The notes beneath the pieces were generated by a model, which searched no databases, had not been told where the DNA came from, and worked only from the letters and a program-made list of their open reading frames with translations. This document shows, in pieces, positions 8,711 to 15,400 of a DNA stretch of 32,881 nucleotides. The first letter of the stretch is position 1. Every line of letters starts with the position of its first letter. The stretch comes from an uncultured Lachnospiraceae bacterium (GTDB lineage: Bacteria; Bacillota; Clostridia; Lachnospirales; Lachnospiraceae): contig CAJUCC010000009.1 in assembly GCA_910585205.1 (NCBI GenBank), positions 1 to 32,881 on the forward strand, given 5' to 3'. A program made the position numbers and the translations under genes.

Positions 8711-9556
8711 CTACTCCGTCGGAATATAATAGTCTTCCCGCTCCGGGTCAATAAGAGATTCATATTCTTTCTTTTTTTCCGCGGCGAATTCCGCCCGGTC
8801 ATAGATATAAATATCATAGTTATCGATTGTCGTCAGATAACTGAACTCGTATTTGTCGATGGGGTTGGTGCCGACGACGGGTGTCCCCGCCCGGAGCACG
8901 ATATACTCCACCCCCTGCTGTTTGGAATAATCCGTAATCAGATAAGAGCGGACCGGATTGGCCTCCATCGCATCGTACAGCGGATTATTGCTCCATCCTT
9001 CCACCAATGCCTCCCGTCCGTAAGCGAGATGGATGCTGGCGTCATACTGCCGGATAAACTGCAGCATTTCCCCCGGTACCACCGCCTTGACATCCCGGCC
9101 CTCCACATGCAGTGCATCTGCCACGGAAATCACCGAAGCCGGCAGATGGTACAGATTTTCCGCCTTTGTCACCAACTCATTCCGGTAGACAAGACTTCCG
9201 CTTTTAATCAAAAACAGGCTGAAAACGAGAATCATTACAATCCGCTGACGCCGTGTCCCGATCTGGCTGATTACTTTTGCCAGCGCGTATGCCACGATCA
9301 TCCCCATCGGAACAAGCCACAGCACCCGGTAATAAACCTGCTCGTCCAGAAAAAAGTGTGTGGCGATATATGCGAAAAGCGGGAAGAAAAACAGCGCCAC
9401 CACGCCGGTTGCCAGATGCACGAACAACAGCCTGATCTCTTTTCTCTCCTCCGCAATCCACAGGTACAGCACGGCCGCCGCCACGATCATCGTCATCATA
9501 CTGCCGCCGCCGTAGTTTTTGTATATGGTAAGCGTTGTATGCAGCATATTATCCAT
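8711..9556 (-). CDS. DUF6077-like membrane protein, C-terminal half (downstream of in-frame TAG)
   Basis: From the ATG at 9556, preceded by GGGAA, this frame gives 281 residues. There are about four helices in the first 150 residues, including YYRVLWLVPMG, then a soluble tail of about 130 residues ending in TAG. The frame is open upstream as far as the TAG at 9592-9590 and is the same frame as the preceding 345-residue protein. The upstream protein stops abruptly after a helix without the soluble tail such proteins have, and this one begins mid-topology. The two together make a sensible protein of about 638 residues of the DUF6077 type, as I remember the family. I read this as the distal half of one interrupted gene, possibly still translated from its own start. 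Confidence 0.68.
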   Translation of the reverse strand: MDNMLHTTLTIYKNYGGGSMMTMIVAAAVLYLWIAEERKEIRLLFVHLATGVVALFFFPLFAYIATHFFLDEQVYYRVLWLVPMGMIVAYALAKVISQIGTRRQRIVMILVFSLFLIKSGSLVYRNELVTKAENLYHLPASVISVADALHVEGRDVKAVVPGEMLQFIRQYDASIHLAYGREALVEGWSNNPLYDAMEANPVRSYLITDYSKQQGVEYIVLRAGTPVVGTNPIDKYEFSYLTTIDNYDIYIYDRAEFAAEKKKEYESLIDPEREDYYIPTE

Positions 9557-9589
9557 TACCGATTCCCATTCCTTTCCGGGCAAATCCCG

Positions 9590-9592
9590 CTA
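9590..9592 (-). other. In-frame amber codon splitting one membrane-protein gene
   Basis: The TAG ends the 345-residue upstream frame. Reading through it continues without frame change as R-D-L-P-G-K-E-W and into the 281-residue downstream protein. A single base change, such as CAG, AAG or TGG to TAG, would account for the split. TAG is also the normal stop of other genes here (at 2492, at 8711 and at 22875), so a genome-wide reassignment of TAG is unlikely. Confidence 0.75.
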
Positions 9593-10627
9593 ACTTAAAA
9601 ACAGATACAACAGCCCGAAGAAAACGCTCGGCAGGAGACAGGCTCCGGTCTGCAGAAGGACAAACGCCTTTCTGCGGGATACCGCAATCAGCACGGCGGC
9701 CAGTGACAGCAGAACAGGCACGCTGAAAATTCCCGTGCTCGTCGTAAAGACGGTACACAGGACAATGACAAACAGCATCGCCCACTCCCCCACGTCCATC
9801 TCGTCCTTTGCCATAAACAAGAGCCAGAGAAACAATGCCGGAATCATCAGATTGGGGAACATCGCCTTGCCCTGCCATGTCCTTGTATAGGCAAAGCTCT
9901 CCGCCGCGTAAATCGATACATTGCCAAACAGATACCAGATATTGACAAACAGCAAAAAGAGCCATTTATTCTTTCTCTGCAGCGGAAACAACTGCGTGCC
10001 CGCCTGCGCATAGATCACATACATCAGAAACAGAAACAAAACGCTGACATAACTGTGGCAGATTATCGTCACATGGATACCGGTCACTTCCGAGAGCCAG
10101 CCCAGAAAAACGGGTTCCGTGGAAAGCGCATGCCGGATATCCAGTTCCCCGTTCGCCCCGTAATACGGCGTAAAGCGGTACATCGTATCGGTATGCTGAC
10201 TTGTCAGCGCGGTCGCCACAAAAAACGAATCGTCTCCGTCCAGATACTGCATATGAAAGGCAAACCAGAGCTGCATGGCAATCAGTGCAAGCACAACGGC
10301 CATAATCGGAATCTGCCCCCGGTCCGGGCGTTTCTCGCGGATCCTGCGCAGGCAGTCGGTGACACAACTGCGCCCGAAAAAGAGAAACACGACCGACAAT
10401 ACGCCAATTACAATCGTATAACACTGAACGACCAGGGTAAACGAAGATTCACAGACGATAAAGGGAACCGATAATATCTGAAACACCGCAAACATCATCA
10501 TCCAGCCCGTCACCCATACCATGCCAAACGATTTATGTTCCTCTTTCATAAAACGAACCGGCAAAAGGCCCATGCAAAACGGCAAAGCCCAGGTGCACAC
10601 TGCCAGCAGTCCCAAATGTAACCACAT
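9590..10627 (-). CDS. DUF6077-like membrane protein, N-terminal half (ends at in-frame TAG)
   Basis: This frame encodes 345 mostly hydrophobic residues with about nine helices. After a helix near 106-125, an outer loop has YLDGDDSFF (128-136), whose acidic cluster D130/D132/D133 sits where GT-C glycosyltransferases carry their catalytic acid. TWQGKAMFPNL, near residue 245, is another family-like patch. The protein ends in a hydrophobic helix, GLLYLFLS, directly at TAG. The same frame continues beyond it into the downstream gene, so this looks like the front half of an interrupted gene. The ATG lies 6 bases after the SGNH-like gene's stop, with only a weak GTGAAGT ribosome site. I infer a role in polymer glycosylation from context only. 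Confidence 0.7.
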   Translation of the reverse strand: MWLHLGLLAVCTWALPFCMGLLPVRFMKEEHKSFGMVWVTGWMMMFAVFQILSVPFIVCESSFTLVVQCYTIVIGVLSVVFLFFGRSCVTDCLRRIREKRPDRGQIPIMAVVLALIAMQLWFAFHMQYLDGDDSFFVATALTSQHTDTMYRFTPYYGANGELDIRHALSTEPVFLGWLSEVTGIHVTIICHSYVSVLFLFLMYVIYAQAGTQLFPLQRKNKWLFLLFVNIWYLFGNVSIYAAESFAYTRTWQGKAMFPNLMIPALFLWLLFMAKDEMDVGEWAMLFVIVLCTVFTTSTGIFSVPVLLSLAAVLIAVSRRKAFVLLQTGACLLPSVFFGLLYLFLS

Positions 10628-10633
10628 CGTACT

Positions 10634-11686
10634 TCACTCACTTTCCATCCAAAGCGCATCATAGTCATACGTATCTATCATGCTTTTCATCCGCTGTAAT
10701 TCTTCTTCATAAGTATCCGCAGTAATCCTGTGCGTCCCGTCGATAAAACACGCTGTCATATAACGGTTGATGCTCTGCCTGTAATGCCCTGCATCCGCAT
10801 ACAGATCCAGATCGCAGACAATCTCTTCTTTTCCCGGAAAGAAAAACAGCTCCACATTCTCATATGCCAACAGTTTTTCCATAAAATAGCGGTATTCATA
10901 CATCACCGCATCCATTTGGTTGTTCTGCACATATTCATACCAGTAGAGAATACTGTAAGGCGGGAAAAAAACGGTAAACTGCGTATCGGGATGCGATTCG
11001 ATCAACGGCAGGATATTGGCTTCCAGATTGGCCTCCAGCCCGGCGATAAACATATCCTCGGGAAACCAGGCATCGTTTTTTTCCGGCACCGTATAATGCG
11101 CCAGCACATATTCCCGGTCATAGCATCCCTGCAAAAGTTCTTCCGAGGCATATACGCTGCTTAAGTCTGTCGGCTCCTGCTCAATCATCGGTTTCAGAAT
11201 ATAGTCCAGCAAAACATGTTTATTATACCAGTAATTGACATCATCGGCCAGACAATCATTATACAGATATGCCGGCAGCGGATATTTCGTTTCCTGCGTG
11301 CCGCCGGTGTAAGACGCCAGATCAATCCCCCAGAAAACCCGTTTCAGCTCGCCGCCCCCGGCATCCACTTTCTCCATAATATTGCTCACGTCTCTGGGAT
11401 ACGCGCCGTTATAAGAAAGCTTTAACGTGTTCAGTCCCATTTCCTCCCGGAACCAGTCCGTCTCGAAATTGACCGTCATGGAAGAACCGAGCAGAACGCT
11501 GTCGTACTCCATATGCTCCGCCATGCCCGGATTCTGGCTGAGTTGATTGTCGATCTGATAGGGAAACCCAGTCAGCGGTTTATGATAATGAAAAAACGGA
11601 TCCACAACAATCACGGCCGCCGCCGTGCCGATCAGGCCCAATACGGTCAAAATACAAGTGAGACGAAGCCATTTCGCATATGTCAT
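10634..11686 (-). CDS. SGNH/DltD-like extracytoplasmic partner of an MBOAT O-acyltransferase
   Basis: This 350-residue protein has one N-terminal membrane helix (about 8-28) followed by a soluble domain facing outward. LLGSSMTVNF (65-74) is the SGNH block I nucleophile region with S68/S69. LYADAGHYRQS (295-305) supplies the D298-xx-H301 pair of block V. These are the marks of AlgX/AlgJ/DltD-type proteins that work with membrane-bound O-acyltransferases to acylate exported polymers. The gene lies 37 bases downstream of the MBOAT gene in operon A, the usual pairing. AGAGGA about 10 bases before the ATG supports the start. The family is clear by pattern; the acyl group and acceptor are not known. 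Confidence 0.8.
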   Translation of the reverse strand: MTYAKWLRLTCILTVLGLIGTAAAVIVVDPFFHYHKPLTGFPYQIDNQLSQNPGMAEHMEYDSVLLGSSMTVNFETDWFREEMGLNTLKLSYNGAYPRDVSNIMEKVDAGGGELKRVFWGIDLASYTGGTQETKYPLPAYLYNDCLADDVNYWYNKHVLLDYILKPMIEQEPTDLSSVYASEELLQGCYDREYVLAHYTVPEKNDAWFPEDMFIAGLEANLEANILPLIESHPDTQFTVFFPPYSILYWYEYVQNNQMDAVMYEYRYFMEKLLAYENVELFFFPGKEEIVCDLDLYADAGHYRQSINRYMTACFIDGTHRITADTYEEELQRMKSMIDTYDYDALWMESE

Positions 11687-11723
11687 ACGCGTTTATCCTC
11701 TGTTCTTTCTCCCGAATCATTCG

Positions 11724-13202
11724 TTAAAAATTAAAATACAAAAAAGTACTGACCTCCGAAAACGAGACAAGCGACCATAACAACAGTCCTGCCGTCCACA
11801 CCGCACGGACCGGCGTGGGCCGGAAATCGGCCAGTTTTTCACTGACATTGCGGCATGCGAGAAGCAGAAACCAGGCGGCTCCCATATAACCGAGCATCAG
11901 AAAATAACTGCCGTACGGAAGGCTGTTCAGGCGCAGTACCTTGAACAGATAAAAAAATTCCGGCGTATGAAACTGTTCCGCAAAGGCCGCCGGAACACCC
12001 GCCAACGCATAGCCGCCCGCAGCCGCCCTTTTCAGCAAAAGCACCGCCTCCCCGATCGTTTCGGAGCGGAAAAACACCCATAAAATCTGCACCAGTATCA
12101 GATTCGCCGCCCATGAGACAACCCGGGGAATCTTTTCCAGAACCGGTAAAAACATCTTTGTCAGGACGTAAAACAAACCGTGCAGAGCGCCCCAGAGCAG
12201 AAATGTCCAGCCTGCCCCGTGCCAGATGCCGCTGACCAGATATACCGCCATAATATGCAGGTATGTTCGGGCCTGTCCTTTCCGGCTGCCGCCAAGGGGG
12301 ATATAGACATATTTCGTAAAGAAACGGGTCAGCGTAATATGCCACCGTTTCCAGAATTCCACCAGATTTACGGCCCGATACGGCGAAAAGAAATTGACCG
12401 GGATCGTAATCCGGAACATCAGCCCGATTCCCCTTGCCATATCACAGTAGCCGCTGAAATCAAAATATAACTGCACGGCATACGATACGATCACCCAGAG
12501 CGCGGTCAGGCCGTTGAGCGCCTCCATATTATCATATCCCCAGGCAACGGCCCTGCCGAAAACATCCGCAATCAACACTTTTTTTGCCAGACCGCAGGCA
12601 AACGTCCAGAGCCCTTTGGAAACAGTCTCGGCATCCCACCGTTTCCGCCCCGTATCTCGGAATTGCCCGATCATCTCATCATGCGTTACGATCGGTCCCG
12701 CGATAAGCTGCGGAAAAAAGGTAACAAACAGCGCATAGTCGATAAAAGAGTAGTTCTCCGTTCCGCCCCGATATGTATCGATCAGAAAACCGACCTGCTG
12801 AAAGGTAAAAAAACTGATGCCGAGCGGCAGGAGTACATGCTGCAGTGCAAAATCAGTATGCCATATGAGATTACAGTTTTCCAGAAAAAAATCAAAATAT
12901 TTATAATAAAACAATACGCCCAGATTGGCCGCGGCTCCGGCCGCCGTCAGATACAGATCCTTTTTTCCGTACCCGGCCCGTCCCCGGTGCCCCAAAATCA
13001 CCCGGTACAGCGCATAATTTCCCAGAATGCTGCCCACGATAACCGGCAGATACGCCGGATTAAACCAGGCGTAAAACCAGAGCGACATCGCCGTCAGCCA
13101 GAGTTTGCCCCATTCATATTTTTCTTTTCCGTTGTAGATATAATAGCCCGCCAGTGCAAGCGGCAGGAACAGCAGCATAAAAATATAGGAATTAAACAGC
13201 AT
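11724..13202 (-). CDS. MBOAT-family membrane O-acyltransferase (AlgI/DltB-like), first copy
   Basis: Starting at the ATG at 13202 gives 492 residues. AGGTGA lies just upstream and the previous gene stops two bases earlier, while the longer open frame from 13427 is only upstream sequence. The protein has about 10-12 helices beginning MLFNSYIFMLLFLPLAL. It has the MBOAT marks EFWKRWHITLTRFFTKYVYI (282-301) with H288, and VSGIWHGAGW (323-332) with the catalytic H328. MBOAT enzymes pass an acyl group through the membrane to a polysaccharide outside. Together with the SGNH-like protein that follows, this forms an O-acetylation-type pair. No carrier protein is encoded in this operon, so acetyl-CoA is the likelier donor here. 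Confidence 0.92.
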   Translation of the reverse strand: MLFNSYIFMLLFLPLALAGYYIYNGKEKYEWGKLWLTAMSLWFYAWFNPAYLPVIVGSILGNYALYRVILGHRGRAGYGKKDLYLTAAGAAANLGVLFYYKYFDFFLENCNLIWHTDFALQHVLLPLGISFFTFQQVGFLIDTYRGGTENYSFIDYALFVTFFPQLIAGPIVTHDEMIGQFRDTGRKRWDAETVSKGLWTFACGLAKKVLIADVFGRAVAWGYDNMEALNGLTALWVIVSYAVQLYFDFSGYCDMARGIGLMFRITIPVNFFSPYRAVNLVEFWKRWHITLTRFFTKYVYIPLGGSRKGQARTYLHIMAVYLVSGIWHGAGWTFLLWGALHGLFYVLTKMFLPVLEKIPRVVSWAANLILVQILWVFFRSETIGEAVLLLKRAAAGGYALAGVPAAFAEQFHTPEFFYLFKVLRLNSLPYGSYFLMLGYMGAAWFLLLACRNVSEKLADFRPTPVRAVWTAGLLLWSLVSFSEVSTFLYFNF

Positions 13203-13204
13203 CG

Positions 13205-14215
13205 TCACCTTGCCCCCGTTTCGGGAATCCCGCTCAGCATCCGCAGCAATTTCACTTTTGCCAGAATATACCGTGACACAGACAGTACCATTGCCGTATC
13301 CGGTATAAAATTGCCGGGAATCACCCACACCGGTGCACGAAGCCCCAGAACCGTTACCAACAGCGTACGGGTAAACACAAGCGCATAGGCATCCAGCAGA
13401 TACATCTGCAGCGACCATTTCCCGCACGCCGTCAGAAAACGGTCAATCCACCCGCGGCAGCAGGAAGCCAGCCGCGAAAAGAATATAAAACTGCACAGGA
13501 CGCATAATAATTCCGGAAGACGCGCCGGCAGCCATGCCTTTTCCGCCGCGGCGGAAAAAACCGCAAAAAAGAACAGCATAAAGACCGGCGACGTCCAGGC
13601 GATAACTCCCCGGCCCGGCAGCGGCATTTTCTTCGTCTCCGCCAGCCCGCGCAGGATATATCCGAGAAAGAAATACCACAGATACTGTCCTGCCATATTC
13701 ATAAGGAACAGATCCGGCAAACGGGGACCTGCCAGAAACAAGACGGCAGGTATCAGCCAGCCCGCAAACCGCCCGGCCCTGCCTCCACGCAGCAGCTTTT
13801 CCAGAGCGGGAAAAACCATAACGATTACAAACAGCGTCCACAGAAACCAGTCGCTTCCGCCATAGAGCAGGAAATCCACCAATGCTTCCCGCACATCCAT
13901 CTGCTCATGTACAAGCGGATTGGGAATCAGGCGCGGCAGAATATCCAACAGCGAAAACACAATATGCGGAACGAGAATCCGTCTGCACTTTTTCAGCGCA
14001 TAGACCCGGTATCCGCCCTGCAGACTGTAGCAGAAACCGGACACAAGAAAAAAGAGCGGCATCTGCACCGTCCACAAAAAAGTATGCAGCAGACTGCACC
14101 ACCGGATTGTATGCAGATCCACCGGATAGACGATAATGGAATGATACAGCAGTACCATCAAAATCGCCATTCCCCGTAATCTGTCTATCTCATGCCACCG
14201 TCTTTTTTCCGCCAC
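13205..14215 (-). CDS. Acyltransferase family 3 membrane protein (OafA-like)
   Basis: This 336-residue protein has about ten helices. The N-terminus HEIDRLRGMAILMVLLYHS (8-26) holds the R-x-R and H25 pattern of acyltransferase-3 proteins, which O-acetylate sugars of surface polymers. It is the first gene of operon A, starts with GTG at 14215 and has GGAGAGAG about 7 bases upstream. A TTGAAT/TAAAAT promoter lies about 30 bases upstream. The stop is two bases before the MBOAT start. It has no SGNH extension, unlike longer OafA proteins. Operon A thus encodes two separate acyl-transfer systems. Confidence 0.85.
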   Translation of the reverse strand: MAEKRRWHEIDRLRGMAILMVLLYHSIIVYPVDLHTIRWCSLLHTFLWTVQMPLFFLVSGFCYSLQGGYRVYALKKCRRILVPHIVFSLLDILPRLIPNPLVHEQMDVREALVDFLLYGGSDWFLWTLFVIVMVFPALEKLLRGGRAGRFAGWLIPAVLFLAGPRLPDLFLMNMAGQYLWYFFLGYILRGLAETKKMPLPGRGVIAWTSPVFMLFFFAVFSAAAEKAWLPARLPELLCVLCSFIFFSRLASCCRGWIDRFLTACGKWSLQMYLLDAYALVFTRTLLVTVLGLRAPVWVIPGNFIPDTAMVLSVSRYILAKVKLLRMLSGIPETGAR

Positions 14216-14246
14216 CGTTCTCTCTCCGCCATCATTGAATTACCAT

Positions 14247-14275
14247 ATTTTATCATACTACCCTTTTTTATTCAA
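14247..14275 (-). promoter_or_regulatory. Candidate promoter of operon A
   Basis: On the minus strand TTGAAT (14275-14270), a 17-base spacer and TAAAAT (14252-14247) form a good sigma-A promoter. Transcription would start near 14240, about 25 bases before the GTG start of the acyltransferase gene. Genes of operon A follow with short gaps down to 2514. Confidence 0.65.
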
Positions 14276-14465
14276 CTTTATTACTTCTTCGTATTGCGCA
14301 AGAATCGAATGCTGCAACGAAAAGTCGCCGGATGAGACGATAAAAAGCGTTCGGAAGGCCATACGATACATGCCAATTATATATATTGGAAGATTATGCC
14401 CGCCTCCCATTATTTGGTAATGCGTTATACTGACCGCAGAATAATAAACGGCCGGCCAGAGCACA

Positions 14466-14493
14466 GCCGGAGGCAGCAGTAAGAGAATCATCG
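14466..14493 (+). repeat. Left arm of 28-base perfect inverted repeat
   Basis: These 28 bases, beginning GCCGGAGGCAGCAG, are the exact reverse complement of 14621-14648. The arms are separated by 127 bases. Weaker matching blocks flank the arms on both sides (ATTATTCT about 20 bases beyond each, then AATAAT/GATAAT followed by GGGAGG/AGGAGG). Confidence 0.9.
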
Positions 14494-14531
14494 GAAGGCT
14501 TTGGAGGGTGGTTTTAGCTGGGATGAAATCC

Positions 14532-14591
14532 ATTTTTTACGGATACTTGGCCGTGACAGCCTTCCGGAACGGCTTAGTATCCGTTAAAAAT
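14532..14591. repeat. Central imperfect palindrome with 23-base arms
   Basis: The arms 14532-14554 and 14569-14591 match at 20 of 23 positions, and one of the three mismatches would form a G-U pair in RNA. They enclose a 14-base loop. The palindrome sits near the middle of the larger inverted repeat. It does not look like an intrinsic terminator, because the T-rich and A-rich parts are at the base of the stem and not after it. Confidence 0.75.
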
Positions 14592-14620
14592 CAGTTCAGG
14601 TCAGCGTTACCCGGGCCTGT

Positions 14621-14648
14621 CGATGATTCTCTTACTGCTGCCTCCGGC
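14621..14648 (-). repeat. Right arm of 28-base perfect inverted repeat
   Basis: These bases are the reverse complement of 14466-14493. The arm ends 34 bases before the -35 hexamer of the rightward promoter, a suitable position for an activator site or a recombination site. Base identity across all 28 positions contrasts with the diverged sequence on either side. Confidence 0.9.
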
Positions 14649-14682
14649 GTCCCTTCGCCGTCCGTCCCATTATTCTTACACA

Positions 14683-14711
14683 TTGACACCCTTCCTAAAA
14701 TATATGATAAT
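14683..14711 (+). promoter_or_regulatory. Strong candidate promoter for the 14746 operon
   Basis: A perfect TTGACA (14683-14688), a 17-base spacer and GATAAT (14706-14711, 5/6) form the best promoter in the window. Transcription would begin near 14718, leaving a leader of roughly 28 bases to the ATG at 14746. Confidence 0.75.
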
Positions 14712-14745
14712 AGGAGGAAAGTATTGGAAAGGATCGATTCGATAC

Positions 14746-15399
14746 ATGACAGGCGCAATACGCAAAAAACTGGTTTTCTGTTATCCCTATATTGTGGCGG
14801 TTCTGACCGCTTTGCTGTGTCTTGCCGTATGGCCGCTTGGTCTGTTCGGACACACGACCTATAAGAGCACGTCTCTGGAACAGGGCATTTTCCCCAACCT
14901 GAATCTGTCGGACGGTTCGATTGTCACCGGAGAATTCACGCCGCAGCACAGCCGCCTTGACACGATCTCTTTTCAGTTTTTAATCAGCGGCGACGCACCG
15001 GAAGGGGAAGTTTCACTGGAACTCTGCGATTCGGCAGGCAAAACCGTAAGTGACGTCACGCTGGAGTCCGGGGATATTATGAATTACCGCTGGTGCCGCT
15101 TTCCCGTCGATGTGCTGCTGGAACCGGGGGAAACGTATACCTGGCATTTGAAAGCTTCCGAGTATGAAGACACACCGCTGGCGCTGTATTCCGGCAGTCC
15201 GGTGATCGGGCCGCAGGAAGCGGGGAAATTTTATTATAACGGCGCGATGGACGAAACCCGGACACCCGCGGCCGTCTACACCTATACCGACAAGATTGAC
15301 GGAGAGCATTGTCTTCCCTGGTACGCCGCCTTTGCGCTTCTGGGCATCCTCCTGAACGTCATGTGTCGTAAATTTGAAATACCGGATGAGGAAGCATAA
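14746..15399 (+). CDS. Two-helix membrane protein with extracytoplasmic domain, unknown function
   Basis: From the ATG at 14746 the protein has 217 residues. One helix lies near 8-30 and another near 193-210. Between them is an outward-facing domain of about 150 residues with alternating hydrophobic strands and no cysteine pair pattern, probably a beta-sandwich. I do not recognise the family. The start is not certain: AAAGGA lies 12 bases upstream, and the frame stays open further 5', but the promoter places the 5' end of the RNA near 14718. The stop is one base before the start of the YfhO-like gene, so the two are probably co-translated. It may be an accessory subunit of that enzyme, whose own N-terminal outer domain has a similar helix-plus-strands layout. 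Confidence 0.7.
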   Translation: MTGAIRKKLVFCYPYIVAVLTALLCLAVWPLGLFGHTTYKSTSLEQGIFPNLNLSDGSIVTGEFTPQHSRLDTISFQFLISGDAPEGEVSLELCDSAGKTVSDVTLESGDIMNYRWCRFPVDVLLEPGETYTWHLKASEYEDTPLALYSGSPVIGPQEAGKFYYNGAMDETRTPAAVYTYTDKIDGEHCLPWYAAFALLGILLNVMCRKFEIPDEEA

Positions 15400-15400
15400 C

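Larger units (their letters stand above)
14216..14745. other. 530-base divergent control region, no credible gene
   Basis: This is the longest non-coding stretch in the window and separates operon A (leftward) from the 14746 operon (rightward). It holds a leftward promoter candidate at 14275-14247, a rightward one at 14683-14711, two identical 28-base inverted arms, and a central hairpin at 14532-14591. The short open frames here show no protein-like composition, and their shared MILLLLPPA segment is simply the inverted repeat read in both directions. Confidence 0.7.

Noticed and set aside
8711..10627. Reassignment of TAG to an amino acid in this organism
   Set aside because: Several intact genes here end in TAG at sensible positions, so a general recoding does not fit. 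Local suppression cannot be excluded.
13205..13427. N-terminal extension of the first MBOAT up to 13427
   Set aside because: The extension overlaps the acyltransferase gene in another frame and lacks family similarity; the ATG at 13202 with AGGTGA matches the usual MBOAT start.
14258..14533. 91-residue minus-strand frame sharing MILLLLPPA with a plus-strand frame
   Set aside because: The shared segment is the 28-base inverted repeat read from each side. The frame contains the operon A promoter and has no ribosome site or protein-like pattern.
14494..14620. A confirmed phase-variable promoter between the inverted arms
   Set aside because: The strongest promoter lies outside the arms and only a weak GTGACA/TAGTAT pair lies inside. 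No recombinase gene is in the window, so I report it only as a candidate.
14712..14726. AGGAGG followed by a TTG start as the real start of the right-hand operon
   Set aside because: The TTG is out of frame with the gene, and the AGGAGG lies at or before the expected RNA start from the TTGACA/GATAAT promoter.
14508..14864. 118-codon plus-strand frame overlapping the start of the 14746 gene
   Set aside because: It spans the palindrome, the right repeat arm and the promoter, and runs out of frame into a gene with clear membrane and strand patterns.
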